Of a stretch of 9,469 nt of DNA, positions 1 to 7,168 are shown piece after piece (the first letter of the stretch is position 1; every line of letters starts with the position of its first letter). A model generated the notes under the pieces. The model saw nothing but the letters and a program-made list of their open reading frames with translations, ran no database searches and was not told the DNA's origin. The position numbers and the translations under genes were made by a program. This stretch comes from WVWW01 sp041568335 (GTDB lineage Bacteria > Acidobacteriota > Polarisedimenticolia > Polarisedimenticolales > Polarisedimenticolaceae), in NCBI GenBank assembly GCA_041568335.1, contig JBFFZZ010000110.1, positions 1 to 9,469 of the forward strand, in the 5' to 3' direction.

Positions 1-171
1 CTCCGCTGGTACTGCGAGGCATGCGGTGAGATCTTGCACGACGCCTCGTTCCAGCTCGAGGATCTGGGCCGCCAGCTGAAGCCGATTATCGAGAATTTCT
101 ACGCCGACGAAAGCCTGCGAACCTGCAAGCACTGCAGCGCGGTGATGCAACCGCCGCCGCCGCCGAAGTGA
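1..171 (+). CDS. nbaC: 3-hydroxyanthranilate 3,4-dioxygenase, C-terminal 56 residues (5' end outside window)
   Basis: This is the end of the cupin dioxygenase that opens the ring of 3-hydroxyanthranilate to give 2-amino-3-carboxymuconate semialdehyde. Only the tail is visible, read in frame from base 1 to TGA at 169-171. It contains two Cys-x-x-Cys pairs (Cys5/Cys8 and Cys42/Cys45 of the visible part), separated by a helix-like stretch. This is the rubredoxin-like second iron site found at the C-terminus of bacterial and fungal forms; the animal enzymes lack it. Spacing matches the Cys125/128/162/165 set of the Cupriavidus enzyme as I remember it, so the whole protein is probably about 175 residues. 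The catalytic cupin domain lies outside the window and cannot be checked. The protein ends in five prolines and a lysine. Its product is the substrate of the next gene, which supports the call. Confidence 0.9.
   Translation, partial: LRWYCEACGEILHDASFQLEDLGRQLKPIIENFYADESLRTCKHCSAVMQPPPPPK
151..165 (+). repeat. (CCG)5 trinucleotide run encoding Pro5
   Basis: Five perfect CCG units lie just before the final Lys codon and stop of the 3-hydroxyanthranilate dioxygenase. They encode the proline tail of the protein. Length change here would add or remove prolines without changing frame. Confidence 0.8.
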
Positions 172-222
172 CCCCTTCACCGCTACCGAGCTAGGTTTCG
201 TCGCCCGACAAGGTGGTGTTGC
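172..222 (+). other. 51-bp intergenic spacer with ribosome-binding site
   Basis: This is the longest non-coding gap in the window. I see no convincing -35/-10 promoter pair and no terminator in it. Its end carries AAGGTGG (210-216), a good Shine-Dalgarno sequence 6 nt before the TTG at 223, and this decides the start of the decarboxylase gene. Confidence 0.6.
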
Positions 223-1242
223 TTGCGATCGTTGACGATCGATTTACATACGCACGTCCTGCCCGAGACCTGGCCTGATCTGGAGGAGCGCTACGGTTAC
301 CCCGGTTGGGTGCGACTGGACCATTGCTGTCCCGGCAAGGCGCGCATGATGGTCGGCGAGCGGGTTTTCCGCGAGATTGATGAGAATTGCTGGTCGGAAG
401 ACGCGCGTCTCGCCGACTGCGAGCGTCACGGCGTCGATGTCCAGGTGCTCTCCACGGTGCCCGTGATGTTCGCCTATTGGGCCCGCGGCGAGCACGCCCT
501 GGATCTCGCGCGATTGCTCAACGACGACCTGGCGGCCAGGGTCGAGCGTCACCCCACGCGGTTCGTCGGGCTCGGAACGGTCCCGCTGCAGGATCCGGAT
601 CTGGCGATCCGCGAGCTCGAACGGTGCGGCGGCGAGCTCGGGCTCGCCGGCGTCCAGATCGGCAGTCACGTCAACCAGTGGAACCTCGACGCCCCGGAGC
701 TGTTCCCGTTCTTCGAGCGAGCCGAGCAGCTGGGCGCCGCGATCTTCGTCCATCCATGGGACATGCTGGCGCGCGAGCGCATGCAGAACTACTGGCTCGC
801 CTGGCTCGTGGGCATGACGACGGAGACGACGCTCGCGTTGTGCTCGATGATCTTCGGCGGCGTGCTCGACCGCTTGCCCGGGCTGCGAGTCGCCTTTGCC
901 CACGGCGGCGGTTCGTTTCCGGGAACGCTGGGGCGCATCGAGCACGGCCTCGCGGTACGCCCGGACCTCGTGGCGACGCACGCTCCGTCCAAGCCGCGCG
1001 ACCTCGCCACCCAGGTCTACTACGACTCGCTGGTGCACGACGCGGCGGCCCTGCGCTACCTCGTCGCCCTGGCGGGGGAGAACCGCGTCGCCCTCGGCAC
1101 GGATTACCCGTTCCCGCTGGGCGAGCCGGAGCCCGGCAAGCTGATCCGCTCGATGGACGATTTCGACGAGTCGACCCGACGGCGCCTGCTCGGCGGGACG
1201 GCGCTCGAATTCCTCGGCCTCGATGCCGACCGCTTCGCCTAG
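223..1242 (+). CDS. nbaD: 2-amino-3-carboxymuconate-6-semialdehyde decarboxylase (ACMSD)
   Basis: This zinc-dependent amidohydrolase-superfamily enzyme decarboxylates the ring-opened dioxygenase product to 2-aminomuconate semialdehyde, steering flux away from quinolinate and NAD. The protein is 339 residues, close to the usual 330-340. Visible metal and active-site residues are the HxH pair His9/His11 (in DLHTH), His177 (FVHPWD), His227 (AHGGG) and Asp294 (LGTDYPFP). Arg50 (VFREID) and Arg238 (GRIEHG) match the substrate-binding arginines. All sit at a constant +3 offset from the human enzyme as I recall it, which makes the call firm. TTG at 223 is preferred because AAGGTGG lies 6 nt upstream; a second TTG at 232 would be 15 nt away but would keep the HxH motif. 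The start region contains an inverted repeat (226-241). The stop codon lies inside a hairpin that covers the kynU ribosome-binding site. Confidence 0.95.
   Translation: MRSLTIDLHTHVLPETWPDLEERYGYPGWVRLDHCCPGKARMMVGERVFREIDENCWSEDARLADCERHGVDVQVLSTVPVMFAYWARGEHALDLARLLNDDLAARVERHPTRFVGLGTVPLQDPDLAIRELERCGGELGLAGVQIGSHVNQWNLDAPELFPFFERAEQLGAAIFVHPWDMLARERMQNYWLAWLVGMTTETTLALCSMIFGGVLDRLPGLRVAFAHGGGSFPGTLGRIEHGLAVRPDLVATHAPSKPRDLATQVYYDSLVHDAAALRYLVALAGENRVALGTDYPFPLGEPEPGKLIRSMDDFDESTRRRLLGGTALEFLGLDADRFA
226..241 (+). other. 16-bp inverted repeat at the ACMSD start
   Basis: Two CGATCG hexamers flank TTGA, giving a perfect 6-bp stem with a 4-nt loop over codons 2-7 of the decarboxylase gene. 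The alternative TTG start (232) falls in the loop. As RNA it could affect initiation, and as DNA it is a short palindrome. It may also be simply a by-product of the encoded residues. Confidence 0.4.
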
Positions 1243-1254
1243 CCGACTGCTAGG
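1238..1254 (+). promoter_or_regulatory. Hairpin joining the ACMSD stop codon to the kynU ribosome-binding site
   Basis: CCTAGC (1238-1243) and GCTAGG (1249-1254) form a perfect 6-bp stem with a 5-nt loop. The left arm contains the TAG stop of the decarboxylase gene (1240-1242). The right arm contains most of AGGA (1252-1255), the Shine-Dalgarno sequence 7 nt before the GTG start of kynU. A ribosome terminating on the decarboxylase would open the stem and free the site, so this looks like a translational-coupling element. There is no T tract, so it is not an intrinsic terminator. Confidence 0.5.
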
Positions 1255-1262
1255 ATGCCTGC

Positions 1263-2531
1263 GTGACCGCTTTCGATACCAGCGAAGCTTGGGCGCGAGA
1301 GCAGGACGCCTTCGATCCCCTGCACGACTATCGGGAACGGTTCTGTATCCCGCCCGCTTCGAGCGGTGAAGAGTCGATCTACTTCTGCGGCAACTCGCTG
1401 GGCCTGATGCCGCGCCGCGCGGTCGAGATCGTTCAGCAGGAGCTCGACGCCTGGGGGTCGATGGGGGTCGACGCGCACTTCAAGCAGGACGGCCCGTGGT
1501 TTTCCTACCACGAGCTCGTGCGCGAGCCGCTGGCCCGGCTCGTCGGCGGGTTGCCCCACGAGGTTGTGGCGATGAACTCGCTCACGACCAACCTGCATCT
1601 GATGATGGTGTCGTTCTACCGGCCGACCCACGAACGCTACAAGATCCTCATGGAGCCGACCGCGTTCCCATCGGACACCTACGCGATGCAAACGCAGCTG
1701 GCGTGGCACGGCTTCGACCCGGCCGCGGGGATCCTCGTGCCGTCGGGTCGTGACGGCGCCAACTCGGTCGACGACGACGATATCGAGGCCTGTCTCGACG
1801 AGCACGGCGACGAGATCGCGCTGGCGCTTGTCGGGGGCGTGAACTACTACAGCGGCCGGCGTTACGACATCGAGCGCATCGCCGCCGCCGCGCGGGCCCG
1901 GGGCGTCGTGGTCGGCGTCGACCTCGCGCACGGTGCCGGCAATATCCCGCTGGCGCTGCACCAGTGGGACGTCGATTTCGCGGCCTGGTGCTCTTACAAG
2001 TACCTCAACGCCGGTCCCGGGGCCGTCGCCGGTTGTTTCGTCCACGAGCGGCACGCGCGCAACCGGGAGCTGCCGCGGTTCGGCGGCTGGTGGGGCAACG
2101 ACCCCGAGGTTCGTTTCCGCATGCACCTGGAGGAGACCTTCGTCCCGGTCGCCAGCGCCGACGCCTGGCAGGTCTCCAACCCGTCGGTCTTCGGTCTGGC
2201 CCCGTTGCGCGCCTCGCTGGAGCTGTTCGACGCGGTCGGCATGGAGGCGTTGCGCGGCAAGTCGGAACGCCTGACCGCCTATCTCGAGGCCTGGATCGAT
2301 CACGCCGCACATGGCATCGAGATCCTCACCCCGCGCGATCCGCGCGCCCGCGGGGCGCAGCTCTCGCTGTTCGTTCGCCAGGATTCGGTACGCATGTTCG
2401 AACGCTTGAAGAAGACCGGATTGGTGGCCGACTATCGGCAACCGGACGTGATCCGCGTCGCCCCGGTGCCGTTGTACAACAGCTTCCGCGACGTGTGGCG
2501 GCTGGGCCGGGCGTTGCAGGAATTGGCCTAG
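1263..2531 (+). CDS. kynU: Kynureninase
   Basis: This PLP-dependent fold-type I hydrolase cleaves 3-hydroxykynurenine to 3-hydroxyanthranilate and alanine, and kynurenine to anthranilate and alanine. The protein is 422 residues, normal for the family. The Schiff-base lysine is Lys246 in CSYKYLN, preceded by Asp220 and His223 (VDLAHG), which hold the cofactor pyridine ring. The 26-residue Asp-to-Lys spacing equals that of the Pseudomonas enzyme as I remember it. Other family blocks are YFCGNSLGL near residue 40, the Asn/Ser/Leu/Thr cofactor-phosphate loop near 105-109 and the RFGGWWG segment near 272-278. GTG at 1263 is the start, with AGGA 7 nt upstream. The gene follows the decarboxylase by 20 bp and precedes kynA by 9 bp. 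Since kynurenine monooxygenase is in the same operon, the physiological substrate is probably 3-hydroxykynurenine. Confidence 0.97.
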   Translation: MTAFDTSEAWAREQDAFDPLHDYRERFCIPPASSGEESIYFCGNSLGLMPRRAVEIVQQELDAWGSMGVDAHFKQDGPWFSYHELVREPLARLVGGLPHEVVAMNSLTTNLHLMMVSFYRPTHERYKILMEPTAFPSDTYAMQTQLAWHGFDPAAGILVPSGRDGANSVDDDDIEACLDEHGDEIALALVGGVNYYSGRRYDIERIAAAARARGVVVGVDLAHGAGNIPLALHQWDVDFAAWCSYKYLNAGPGAVAGCFVHERHARNRELPRFGGWWGNDPEVRFRMHLEETFVPVASADAWQVSNPSVFGLAPLRASLELFDAVGMEALRGKSERLTAYLEAWIDHAAHGIEILTPRDPRARGAQLSLFVRQDSVRMFERLKKTGLVADYRQPDVIRVAPVPLYNSFRDVWRLGRALQELA

Positions 2532-2540
2532 AGGACCGCC

Positions 2541-3323
2541 ATGAGCGATATCACTTACTCCAGTTATCTGAAGCTCGACGAGCTGCTGAACGCCCAGCAG
2601 GTGCGTTCCGACCCGCCGGAGCACGATGAGCTGCTGTTCATCATCATCCATCAAACGTACGAGCTGTGGTTCAAGCAGCTGCTTCACGAGCTCGATGAGA
2701 TCAAGGTCCAGTTTTCCGCCAACGAGCTGTTTCCGGCGATCCACCTGTTCAAACGCGTGCGCATGATCCTCAAGACGCTGGTCGGGCAGCTGGACATCCT
2801 CGAGACGATGACTCCGCTCTCGTTCAACTCGTTCCGCGACCGACTCGACACCGCGTCGGGGTTCCAGTCCGTCCAGTTCCGCGAGTTCGAGTTCCTGCTC
2901 GGGTACAAACGCCCCGAGATGATGCAGTTCCTGAAGCCCGAATTCCACGGCTACGACCAACTCCAGCGACGACTCGAGGAGCCGTCCTTGATCCACCACT
3001 TCTACGAGCTGCTCGAGCATCGCGGCGAGCGCATCCCCGTCGAGCTCCGTGCCGACCCGGCCGAACCCAACCGCCCGAACGAGCAGGTCCAGCAGGCGCT
3101 CTTGCGCCTGTACAAGCAGAGCCCCGAGCTTGCAATCCTGTTCGAGATGATGACCGACGTCGACGAAGGCATGCAGGAGTGGCGTTACCGCCATGTCAAG
3201 ATCGTCGAGCGCACGATCGGCAGCAAGCAGGGAACGGGGGGAAGCCCGGGGGTCGAGTTCCTCAAGAAGACGCTGTTCAACCCGATCTTCCCCGACCTGT
3301 GGGCGATCCGGCACGCGATGTGA
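2541..3323 (+). CDS. kynA: Tryptophan 2,3-dioxygenase
   Basis: This cytosolic heme enzyme inserts dioxygen into L-tryptophan to give N-formylkynurenine, the entry step of the pathway. Bacterial homologues are usually homotetramers. The protein is 260 residues, slightly short at both ends compared with the roughly 298-residue Xanthomonas enzyme. Visible active-site residues are distal His37 (in HQTYELW), Phe33, the carboxylate-binding Arg99 (SFRDRL), Thr232 in the GTGGS loop and the proximal heme ligand His218 (YRHVK). Tyr6 and Tyr9 match the N-terminal tyrosines that reach into the neighbouring subunit. Phe95 stands where the Xanthomonas enzyme has Tyr113; as I recall, the human enzyme also has Phe there. 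The ATG start has GAGGA upstream, 5 nt from it, and lies 9 bp after the kynU stop. Confidence 0.97.
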   Translation: MSDITYSSYLKLDELLNAQQVRSDPPEHDELLFIIIHQTYELWFKQLLHELDEIKVQFSANELFPAIHLFKRVRMILKTLVGQLDILETMTPLSFNSFRDRLDTASGFQSVQFREFEFLLGYKRPEMMQFLKPEFHGYDQLQRRLEEPSLIHHFYELLEHRGERIPVELRADPAEPNRPNEQVQQALLRLYKQSPELAILFEMMTDVDEGMQEWRYRHVKIVERTIGSKQGTGGSPGVEFLKKTLFNPIFPDLWAIRHAM

Positions 3324-3327
3324 GGCG

Positions 3328-3951
3328 ATGAAGCTGTACGACATCACTCCCTGCGTCAGCGAGCGGCTCGCCGTCTGGCCCGGCGACACACCGGTTCGAC
3401 GCGAAGTGTTGATGGATATGGCCCGCGGCGACAACCTCACGCTGTCGACGCTGCACTCGACCGTGCACCTCGGTGCGCACGCCGACGCGCCCAACCACTA
3501 CGGCCGCGACGCCGGAGCGATCGCCGAGCGACCGCTCGAGCCCTACCTGGGCCGCTGCGTCGTCCACGACGTCGAGATCGGCCGGGGAGAGCGGGTCCCG
3601 GCCGACGCCGTCCCGCAACCGGCGAGCGCGCCGCGTGTCCTGCTCAAGACGGGCACCTTCCCCGACCCCGATCGTTTCAACCGAGATTTCGCGGCGCTAT
3701 CGGTCGAGCTGGTGGACCGGCTTCACGATCAGGGCGTCGTCCTGATCGGGATCGACGCTCCCAGCGTCGATCTGTTCGACTCGAAGGAGCTGCCCGCGCA
3801 TCAGGCGTTCCTGCGTAACGACATGGCGATCCTCGAGGGCCTGGTGCTCGCCGAGGTCCCGGCGGGGGAGTACGAGCTGATCGCGCTCCCGCTCAAGCTG
3901 GAAGGCTTCGACGCCAGCCCTGTCCGGGCCGTCCTGCGGGAGCTGCCGTGA
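3328..3951 (+). CDS. kynB: Kynurenine formamidase (cyclase family, KynB)
   Basis: This metal-dependent amidase hydrolyses N-formylkynurenine to kynurenine and formate, the second step of the pathway. The protein is 207 residues, typical for bacterial KynB. Family signatures are the WPGD block at 17-20, the HxGxHxDxPxH motif at 47-57 (metal ligands His47, His51 and Asp53), and the later ligands His158 and Glu170, whose 12-residue spacing fits known KynB structures. The GIDAPSVD segment at 141-148 is also characteristic. The open frame continues upstream to a GTG at 3193, but that part lies wholly inside kynA. ATG at 3328 gives the normal N-terminus and is only 4 bp after the kynA stop. A GAGG overlapping that stop is close to the ATG, so coupled translation with kynA is likely. 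The end overlaps kmo by 4 bp. Confidence 0.96.
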   Translation: MKLYDITPCVSERLAVWPGDTPVRREVLMDMARGDNLTLSTLHSTVHLGAHADAPNHYGRDAGAIAERPLEPYLGRCVVHDVEIGRGERVPADAVPQPASAPRVLLKTGTFPDPDRFNRDFAALSVELVDRLHDQGVVLIGIDAPSVDLFDSKELPAHQAFLRNDMAILEGLVLAEVPAGEYELIALPLKLEGFDASPVRAVLRELP

Positions 3952-5318
3952 GGCAAGTCACGATCGTCGGTGGCGGTCTCGTCGGCTCGTTGCTCGCGGT
4001 CTTTCTTCGGCGCCGCGATTATGCCGTGGTCGTGTACGAGGCCCGGCCCGACCCGCGTACGGCGTCGCTCGCGGGCGGGCGATCGATCAATCTGATCGTC
4101 ACCGAGCGCGGGATCCACGCTCTCCGCGAGGTAGGCCTCTGGGAGGCCGTGTCGGCGATCACCAGCCGTGTCACGGGCCGCATGATGCACGATCGTTCCG
4201 GGGAGCAGGCGTACCAGCCGTACGGCAAAGACGATTCGGAGTGCAACCACTCCGTGTCGCGCGGTGGGTTGAACAACCTGCTGCTCAACGCGGCGGAGAA
4301 CTCCGGAGCCGAGCTGCGCTTCGGGTACCGGCTGATCGAGTTCGATCCGGCGGACAATTCGCTTTGCTTCGGTCGCGAGGACGGTTCGGAAACTCAGGAG
4401 GCGGCCGACCTGGTGTTCGGCGCCGACGGAGCGGCATCGCGAGTACGCGCGGGACTGATGCGTCTGCCCGGTGCGTCCGAGTCGATCGATATGCTCGGCC
4501 ACGGGTACAAGGAGCTCGAGTTCCCGCCCGCGGCCGACGGCGGCCACGCGATGGAGCCGAGTGCGCTGCACATCTGGCCCCGCGGCGAATTCATGTTGAT
4601 GGCGCTGCCCAACCCGGACGGCTCGTTCACCGGGACCCTCTACCTCCCGACCGAGGGACGGCTCAACTTCGACGCCCTCATCGAGGAACGCGCCGCACCG
4701 GCTTTCTTCAACCGGGAGTTCCCCGACGCGGTTCCCTTGCTCCCCAATCTGACCGATCAGTTCGGGGACCATCCGACGGGCGAGCTGGGAACCGTGCGTT
4801 GCACGCCGTGGCATGCCGACGGGAACGTCGCGCTGATCGGGGACGCCGCTCATGCGATCGTGCCGTTCTTCGGGCAGGGGATGAATGCCGGCTTCGAGGA
4901 TTGCACCGTCCTCGACGAGATCCTCTCGCGTTTCGAAGGCGACTGGGAGCGCGTCCTCCCGGCCTACGACGACGCACGCAAGCCCAACGGGGACGCCATC
5001 GCCGAGATGGCGCTGGACAACTTCGTCGAGATGCGCGAGCGCGTCGGGGACCCCGCGTTCCTGCTGCGCAAGGAGGTCGAGCACCGGCTCGAACAGGCCT
5101 ACCCGACCGAGTTTCGCTCGCGCTACTCGATGGTCGTCTACAGCCGCATCCCTTACGCCGTCTGCCGGGAAGCCGGCCGGCTGCAGGCCGAGATGCTCGC
5201 CGGTTGGTGCCGCGACATCAGGAGCGCAGACGACCTCGATCTGGGCGCCGCCCGGGCCGACATCCAACGCACGCTCACGCCCTTTCTCAACGCACACAAC
5301 GCAAGCCTCGACTACTAG
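3948..5318 (+). CDS. kmo: Kynurenine 3-monooxygenase (FAD)
   Basis: This class A flavoprotein hydroxylase uses NADPH and oxygen to convert kynurenine to 3-hydroxykynurenine. The protein is 456 residues, like soluble bacterial forms. FAD-binding elements are GGGLVG at 8-13, the acidic end of beta-2 at Glu31, GRSINL at 44-49, GAD at 158-160 and GDAAH at 298-302 followed by the PFFGQGMNAGFED segment. Substrate-site residues fit characterised enzymes: Arg78, Tyr92, Phe307/Phe308, Asn358, Glu361/Met362 and Tyr393. I see no C-terminal membrane anchor, unlike the mitochondrial enzyme. The start is GTG at 3948, overlapping the kynB stop (GTGA), with GGGAG 5 nt upstream. Its presence commits the route to 3-hydroxyanthranilate rather than anthranilate. 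Its stop is 3 bp from the stop of the converging ridA-type gene. Confidence 0.96.
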   Translation: MRQVTIVGGGLVGSLLAVFLRRRDYAVVVYEARPDPRTASLAGGRSINLIVTERGIHALREVGLWEAVSAITSRVTGRMMHDRSGEQAYQPYGKDDSECNHSVSRGGLNNLLLNAAENSGAELRFGYRLIEFDPADNSLCFGREDGSETQEAADLVFGADGAASRVRAGLMRLPGASESIDMLGHGYKELEFPPAADGGHAMEPSALHIWPRGEFMLMALPNPDGSFTGTLYLPTEGRLNFDALIEERAAPAFFNREFPDAVPLLPNLTDQFGDHPTGELGTVRCTPWHADGNVALIGDAAHAIVPFFGQGMNAGFEDCTVLDEILSRFEGDWERVLPAYDDARKPNGDAIAEMALDNFVEMRERVGDPAFLLRKEVEHRLEQAYPTEFRSRYSMVVYSRIPYAVCREAGRLQAEMLAGWCRDIRSADDLDLGAARADIQRTLTPFLNAHNASLDY

Positions 5319-5321
5319 GTG

Positions 5322-5708
5322 TCAGTCGATGGTGGCGATCACCTTGAGCTCGATCGAGATCGGCGTCGGTAGGCGGTTGACCTCGACGGTGGTGCGGGTC
5401 GGTTGGTTGTCGGCGAAGTGCTCGGCATAGAGCGCGTTGAACGCCGCGAAGTCGTTGTTCATGTCGGTCAGGAAGACCTGCACGTCGACGATGCGGTCCC
5501 AACCGGAGCCGGCGTCCTCGAGGACGGTGCGCACGTTGCGGAAGACGGCGAGCGTTTGCGCCTCGATCCCCTGCGGGATCTCCTTCGTGCCGCGGGAGCG
5601 CGGGCCGATCCCCGATAGGAACAGCAGGTTGCCGACCCGTTTGGCGTGGGGGAACGCGCCGACGGGTTCGGGCGCGCGTCGGCTGATGGTGTTGGCGTCG
5701 TCGCTCAC
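5322..5708 (-). CDS. nbaF: RidA-family protein, probable 2-aminomuconate deaminase
   Basis: This 128-residue protein has the YjgF/YER057c/UK114 (RidA) fold, whose members usually form trimers with active sites between subunits. The conserved arginine is Arg105 in PTRTTVEV, and the terminal strand has Glu120 in ISIELKVIA. The FPHAKRVGNLLFLSG and GIGPRSRGTKEIPQG segments resemble the 2-aminomuconate deaminase branch (NbaF/AmnD) more than generic RidA. Deamination of 2-aminomuconate to 4-oxalocrotonate and ammonia is the expected next step after the upstream dehydrogenase. The start is GTG at 5708, overlapping the dehydrogenase stop by 4 bp; the frame is open further upstream, but only inside that gene. 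A general imine/enamine-detoxifying role is possible, but the context favours the deaminase. Confidence 0.88.
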   Translation of the reverse strand: MSDDANTISRRAPEPVGAFPHAKRVGNLLFLSGIGPRSRGTKEIPQGIEAQTLAVFRNVRTVLEDAGSGWDRIVDVQVFLTDMNNDFAAFNALYAEHFADNQPTRTTVEVNRLPTPISIELKVIATID

Positions 5709-7159
5709 GGGGTGCCCAGGCGCAGGCAGACGTTCTTGGGCTCGGTGTAGAAGCGCAGGGCCTCGTCGCCGCCCTCGCGCCCGACGCCGCTCTTCTTCAT
5801 GCCGCCGAACGGCACGCGCAGGTCGCGGACCAGCCAGCAGTTGACCCACACGGTCCCCGAGGCGATGCGCTCGGCGACGCGGTGCGCGCGCGAGACGTCC
5901 TGGGTCCAGACGGAAGCGGACAGGCCGTAGTCGGTTTCGTTGGCCCACTCGATGACCTGGTCCTCGGCATCGAACGGCATGATCGTGGCGACGGGGCCGA
6001 AGATCTCCTCGCGGTTGACGCGGCAGTCGTGGGGCAGCTCCGTCACCACGGTCGGCTCGATGAAGAAGCCCTCACGGCAACGCTCGGGCAGCTCGGAGGG
6101 TGGGGACCCTCCCGCGACGATGGTGCCGCCCTCCTCGCGTGCGAGCTCGATGTAGCCCATGACCTTGTCGAAGTGCGCCTTCGAGACGACCGCTCCCTGT
6201 TGCGTCGTTTCCTCGAGCGGATCGCCCTGCACCAGGCCGCCGGTCACCGAAACGAAGCGATCGACGAACGCGTCGTAGGCGCCGCGCTCGACGAAGATGC
6301 GAGATCCGCAGAGGCAGATCTGGCCCTGGTTCGAGAAGGAGGCCTGGACCGCCGTGGGGACCGCGACATCCATGTCCGCATCGGCGAACACGACCGTCGG
6401 GTTCTTGCCACCCATCTCGAGCGCGGTCTTTTTGAAGCGGGTCGCCGTCGCGGCTGCGATCGCCCCACCCGTCGCGGTGCCGCCGGTAAACGAGATCGTC
6501 GGGACGTCGGGATGCGTGGTGAGCGGCGCCCCGGCACGCGCGCCCAGGCCATGCACGATGTTGAGCACGCCCGGTGGGAGCCCGGCGTCACGGCAGGTCT
6601 GGGCCAGCAGATACGCCGTCATCGGGGTCAGCTCGGAGGGCTTGGCCACCGCGGTGTTTCCGGTGGCGATCGCCGGCGCGACCTTCCACGTCAGCAGGTA
6701 GAGCGGTAGGTTCCAGGGCGAGATCAGACCGGCGACGCCACGCGGCCGTCGCAAGGTGTAGTTCAGCGCCCGATCGTCGGTGACATGGGCCTCGCTGGCG
6801 GTGTGCTGGATCGCGCCGGCGAAGAAACGCAGGTTGGAGACGGCGCGCGGGATCTCGACCTTGCGCGCCAGACCGATCGGCTTGCCGGTGTCGACGGACT
6901 CGGCGCGCGCGAACGTCTCGAGATCGGCCTCGATGCGGTCGGCGATGGCGTTCATCAACCGCGCGCGCTCGACGGCGGGAGTCGCGGACCAACCCGGGAA
7001 CGCACGCTTGGCCGCGGCGACCGCGTGGTCGACATCGGTCTCGTCGCTGTCGGGCAGCCGGCTGTACACCTTGCCCGTCGCCGGCTCGACGTTGTCCAGC
7101 CAGCCCCCGCTCGCGGCCTCGGTCAGCTCACCGTCGATGTAGTTGAGGATGCGCTCCAT
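5705..7159 (-). CDS. nbaE: 2-aminomuconate-6-semialdehyde dehydrogenase
   Basis: This NAD-dependent aldehyde dehydrogenase of 484 residues oxidises 2-aminomuconate semialdehyde to 2-aminomuconate before the aldehyde can cyclise to picolinate. Catalytic residues are Asn150 (SPWN), Glu248 (LEMGGKNP) and Cys282 in NQGQICLCGSR. The second cysteine of that motif (Cys284) and the NCWLVRDLRVPFGG loop (440-453), with arginines 445 and 448, are characteristic of the 2-hydroxymuconic/2-aminomuconic semialdehyde dehydrogenase branch rather than betaine aldehyde dehydrogenases. GKPSEL-type and FTGG (224-227) cofactor segments are present. The start is ATG at 7159, 9 bp after the DppC-like permease stop; only a poor GGTGG abuts it, so read-through translation from the permease gene is likely. 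2-Hydroxymuconic semialdehyde is the alternative substrate, but ACMSD nearby favours the amino form. Confidence 0.93.
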   Translation of the reverse strand: MERILNYIDGELTEAASGGWLDNVEPATGKVYSRLPDSDETDVDHAVAAAKRAFPGWSATPAVERARLMNAIADRIEADLETFARAESVDTGKPIGLARKVEIPRAVSNLRFFAGAIQHTASEAHVTDDRALNYTLRRPRGVAGLISPWNLPLYLLTWKVAPAIATGNTAVAKPSELTPMTAYLLAQTCRDAGLPPGVLNIVHGLGARAGAPLTTHPDVPTISFTGGTATGGAIAAATATRFKKTALEMGGKNPTVVFADADMDVAVPTAVQASFSNQGQICLCGSRIFVERGAYDAFVDRFVSVTGGLVQGDPLEETTQQGAVVSKAHFDKVMGYIELAREEGGTIVAGGSPPSELPERCREGFFIEPTVVTELPHDCRVNREEIFGPVATIMPFDAEDQVIEWANETDYGLSASVWTQDVSRAHRVAERIASGTVWVNCWLVRDLRVPFGGMKKSGVGREGGDEALRFYTEPKNVCLRLGTP

Positions 7160-7168
7160 CCACCGATT

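Noticed and set aside
223..1242. Generic amidohydrolase or gamma-resorcylate decarboxylase identity for the ACMSD gene
   Set aside because: The metal and arginine residues sit at a constant offset from ACMSD, and neighbouring genes make its substrate and use its product.
3193..3327. Upstream extension of kynB to a GTG inside kynA
   Set aside because: The 45 added residues are Arg/Ser-rich shadow sequence of kynA. ATG at 3328 gives the normal family N-terminus and length.
1239..3494. Very long open frame (751 codons) on the minus strand across kynU, kynA and part of kynB
   Set aside because: It is antisense to two recognised enzymes, has no recognisable domain, and is repetitive and rich in Arg, Glu, Val and Leu. 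High-GC codon bias on the plus strand explains why no stop occurs.
3801..5297. Open frame of 498 codons on the minus strand opposite kmo
   Set aside because: It is a shadow of the monooxygenase gene with no family motifs, and kmo has all its FAD and substrate residues.
5333..5345. GGTG-GCGAT-CACC as a terminator after kmo
   Set aside because: The stem is only 4 bp, it lies inside the converging gene and no T tract follows.
5709..5948. Upstream extension of the RidA-type gene into the dehydrogenase gene
   Set aside because: The extra 80 residues are an out-of-frame reading of the dehydrogenase. The RidA fold is complete from GTG at 5708.
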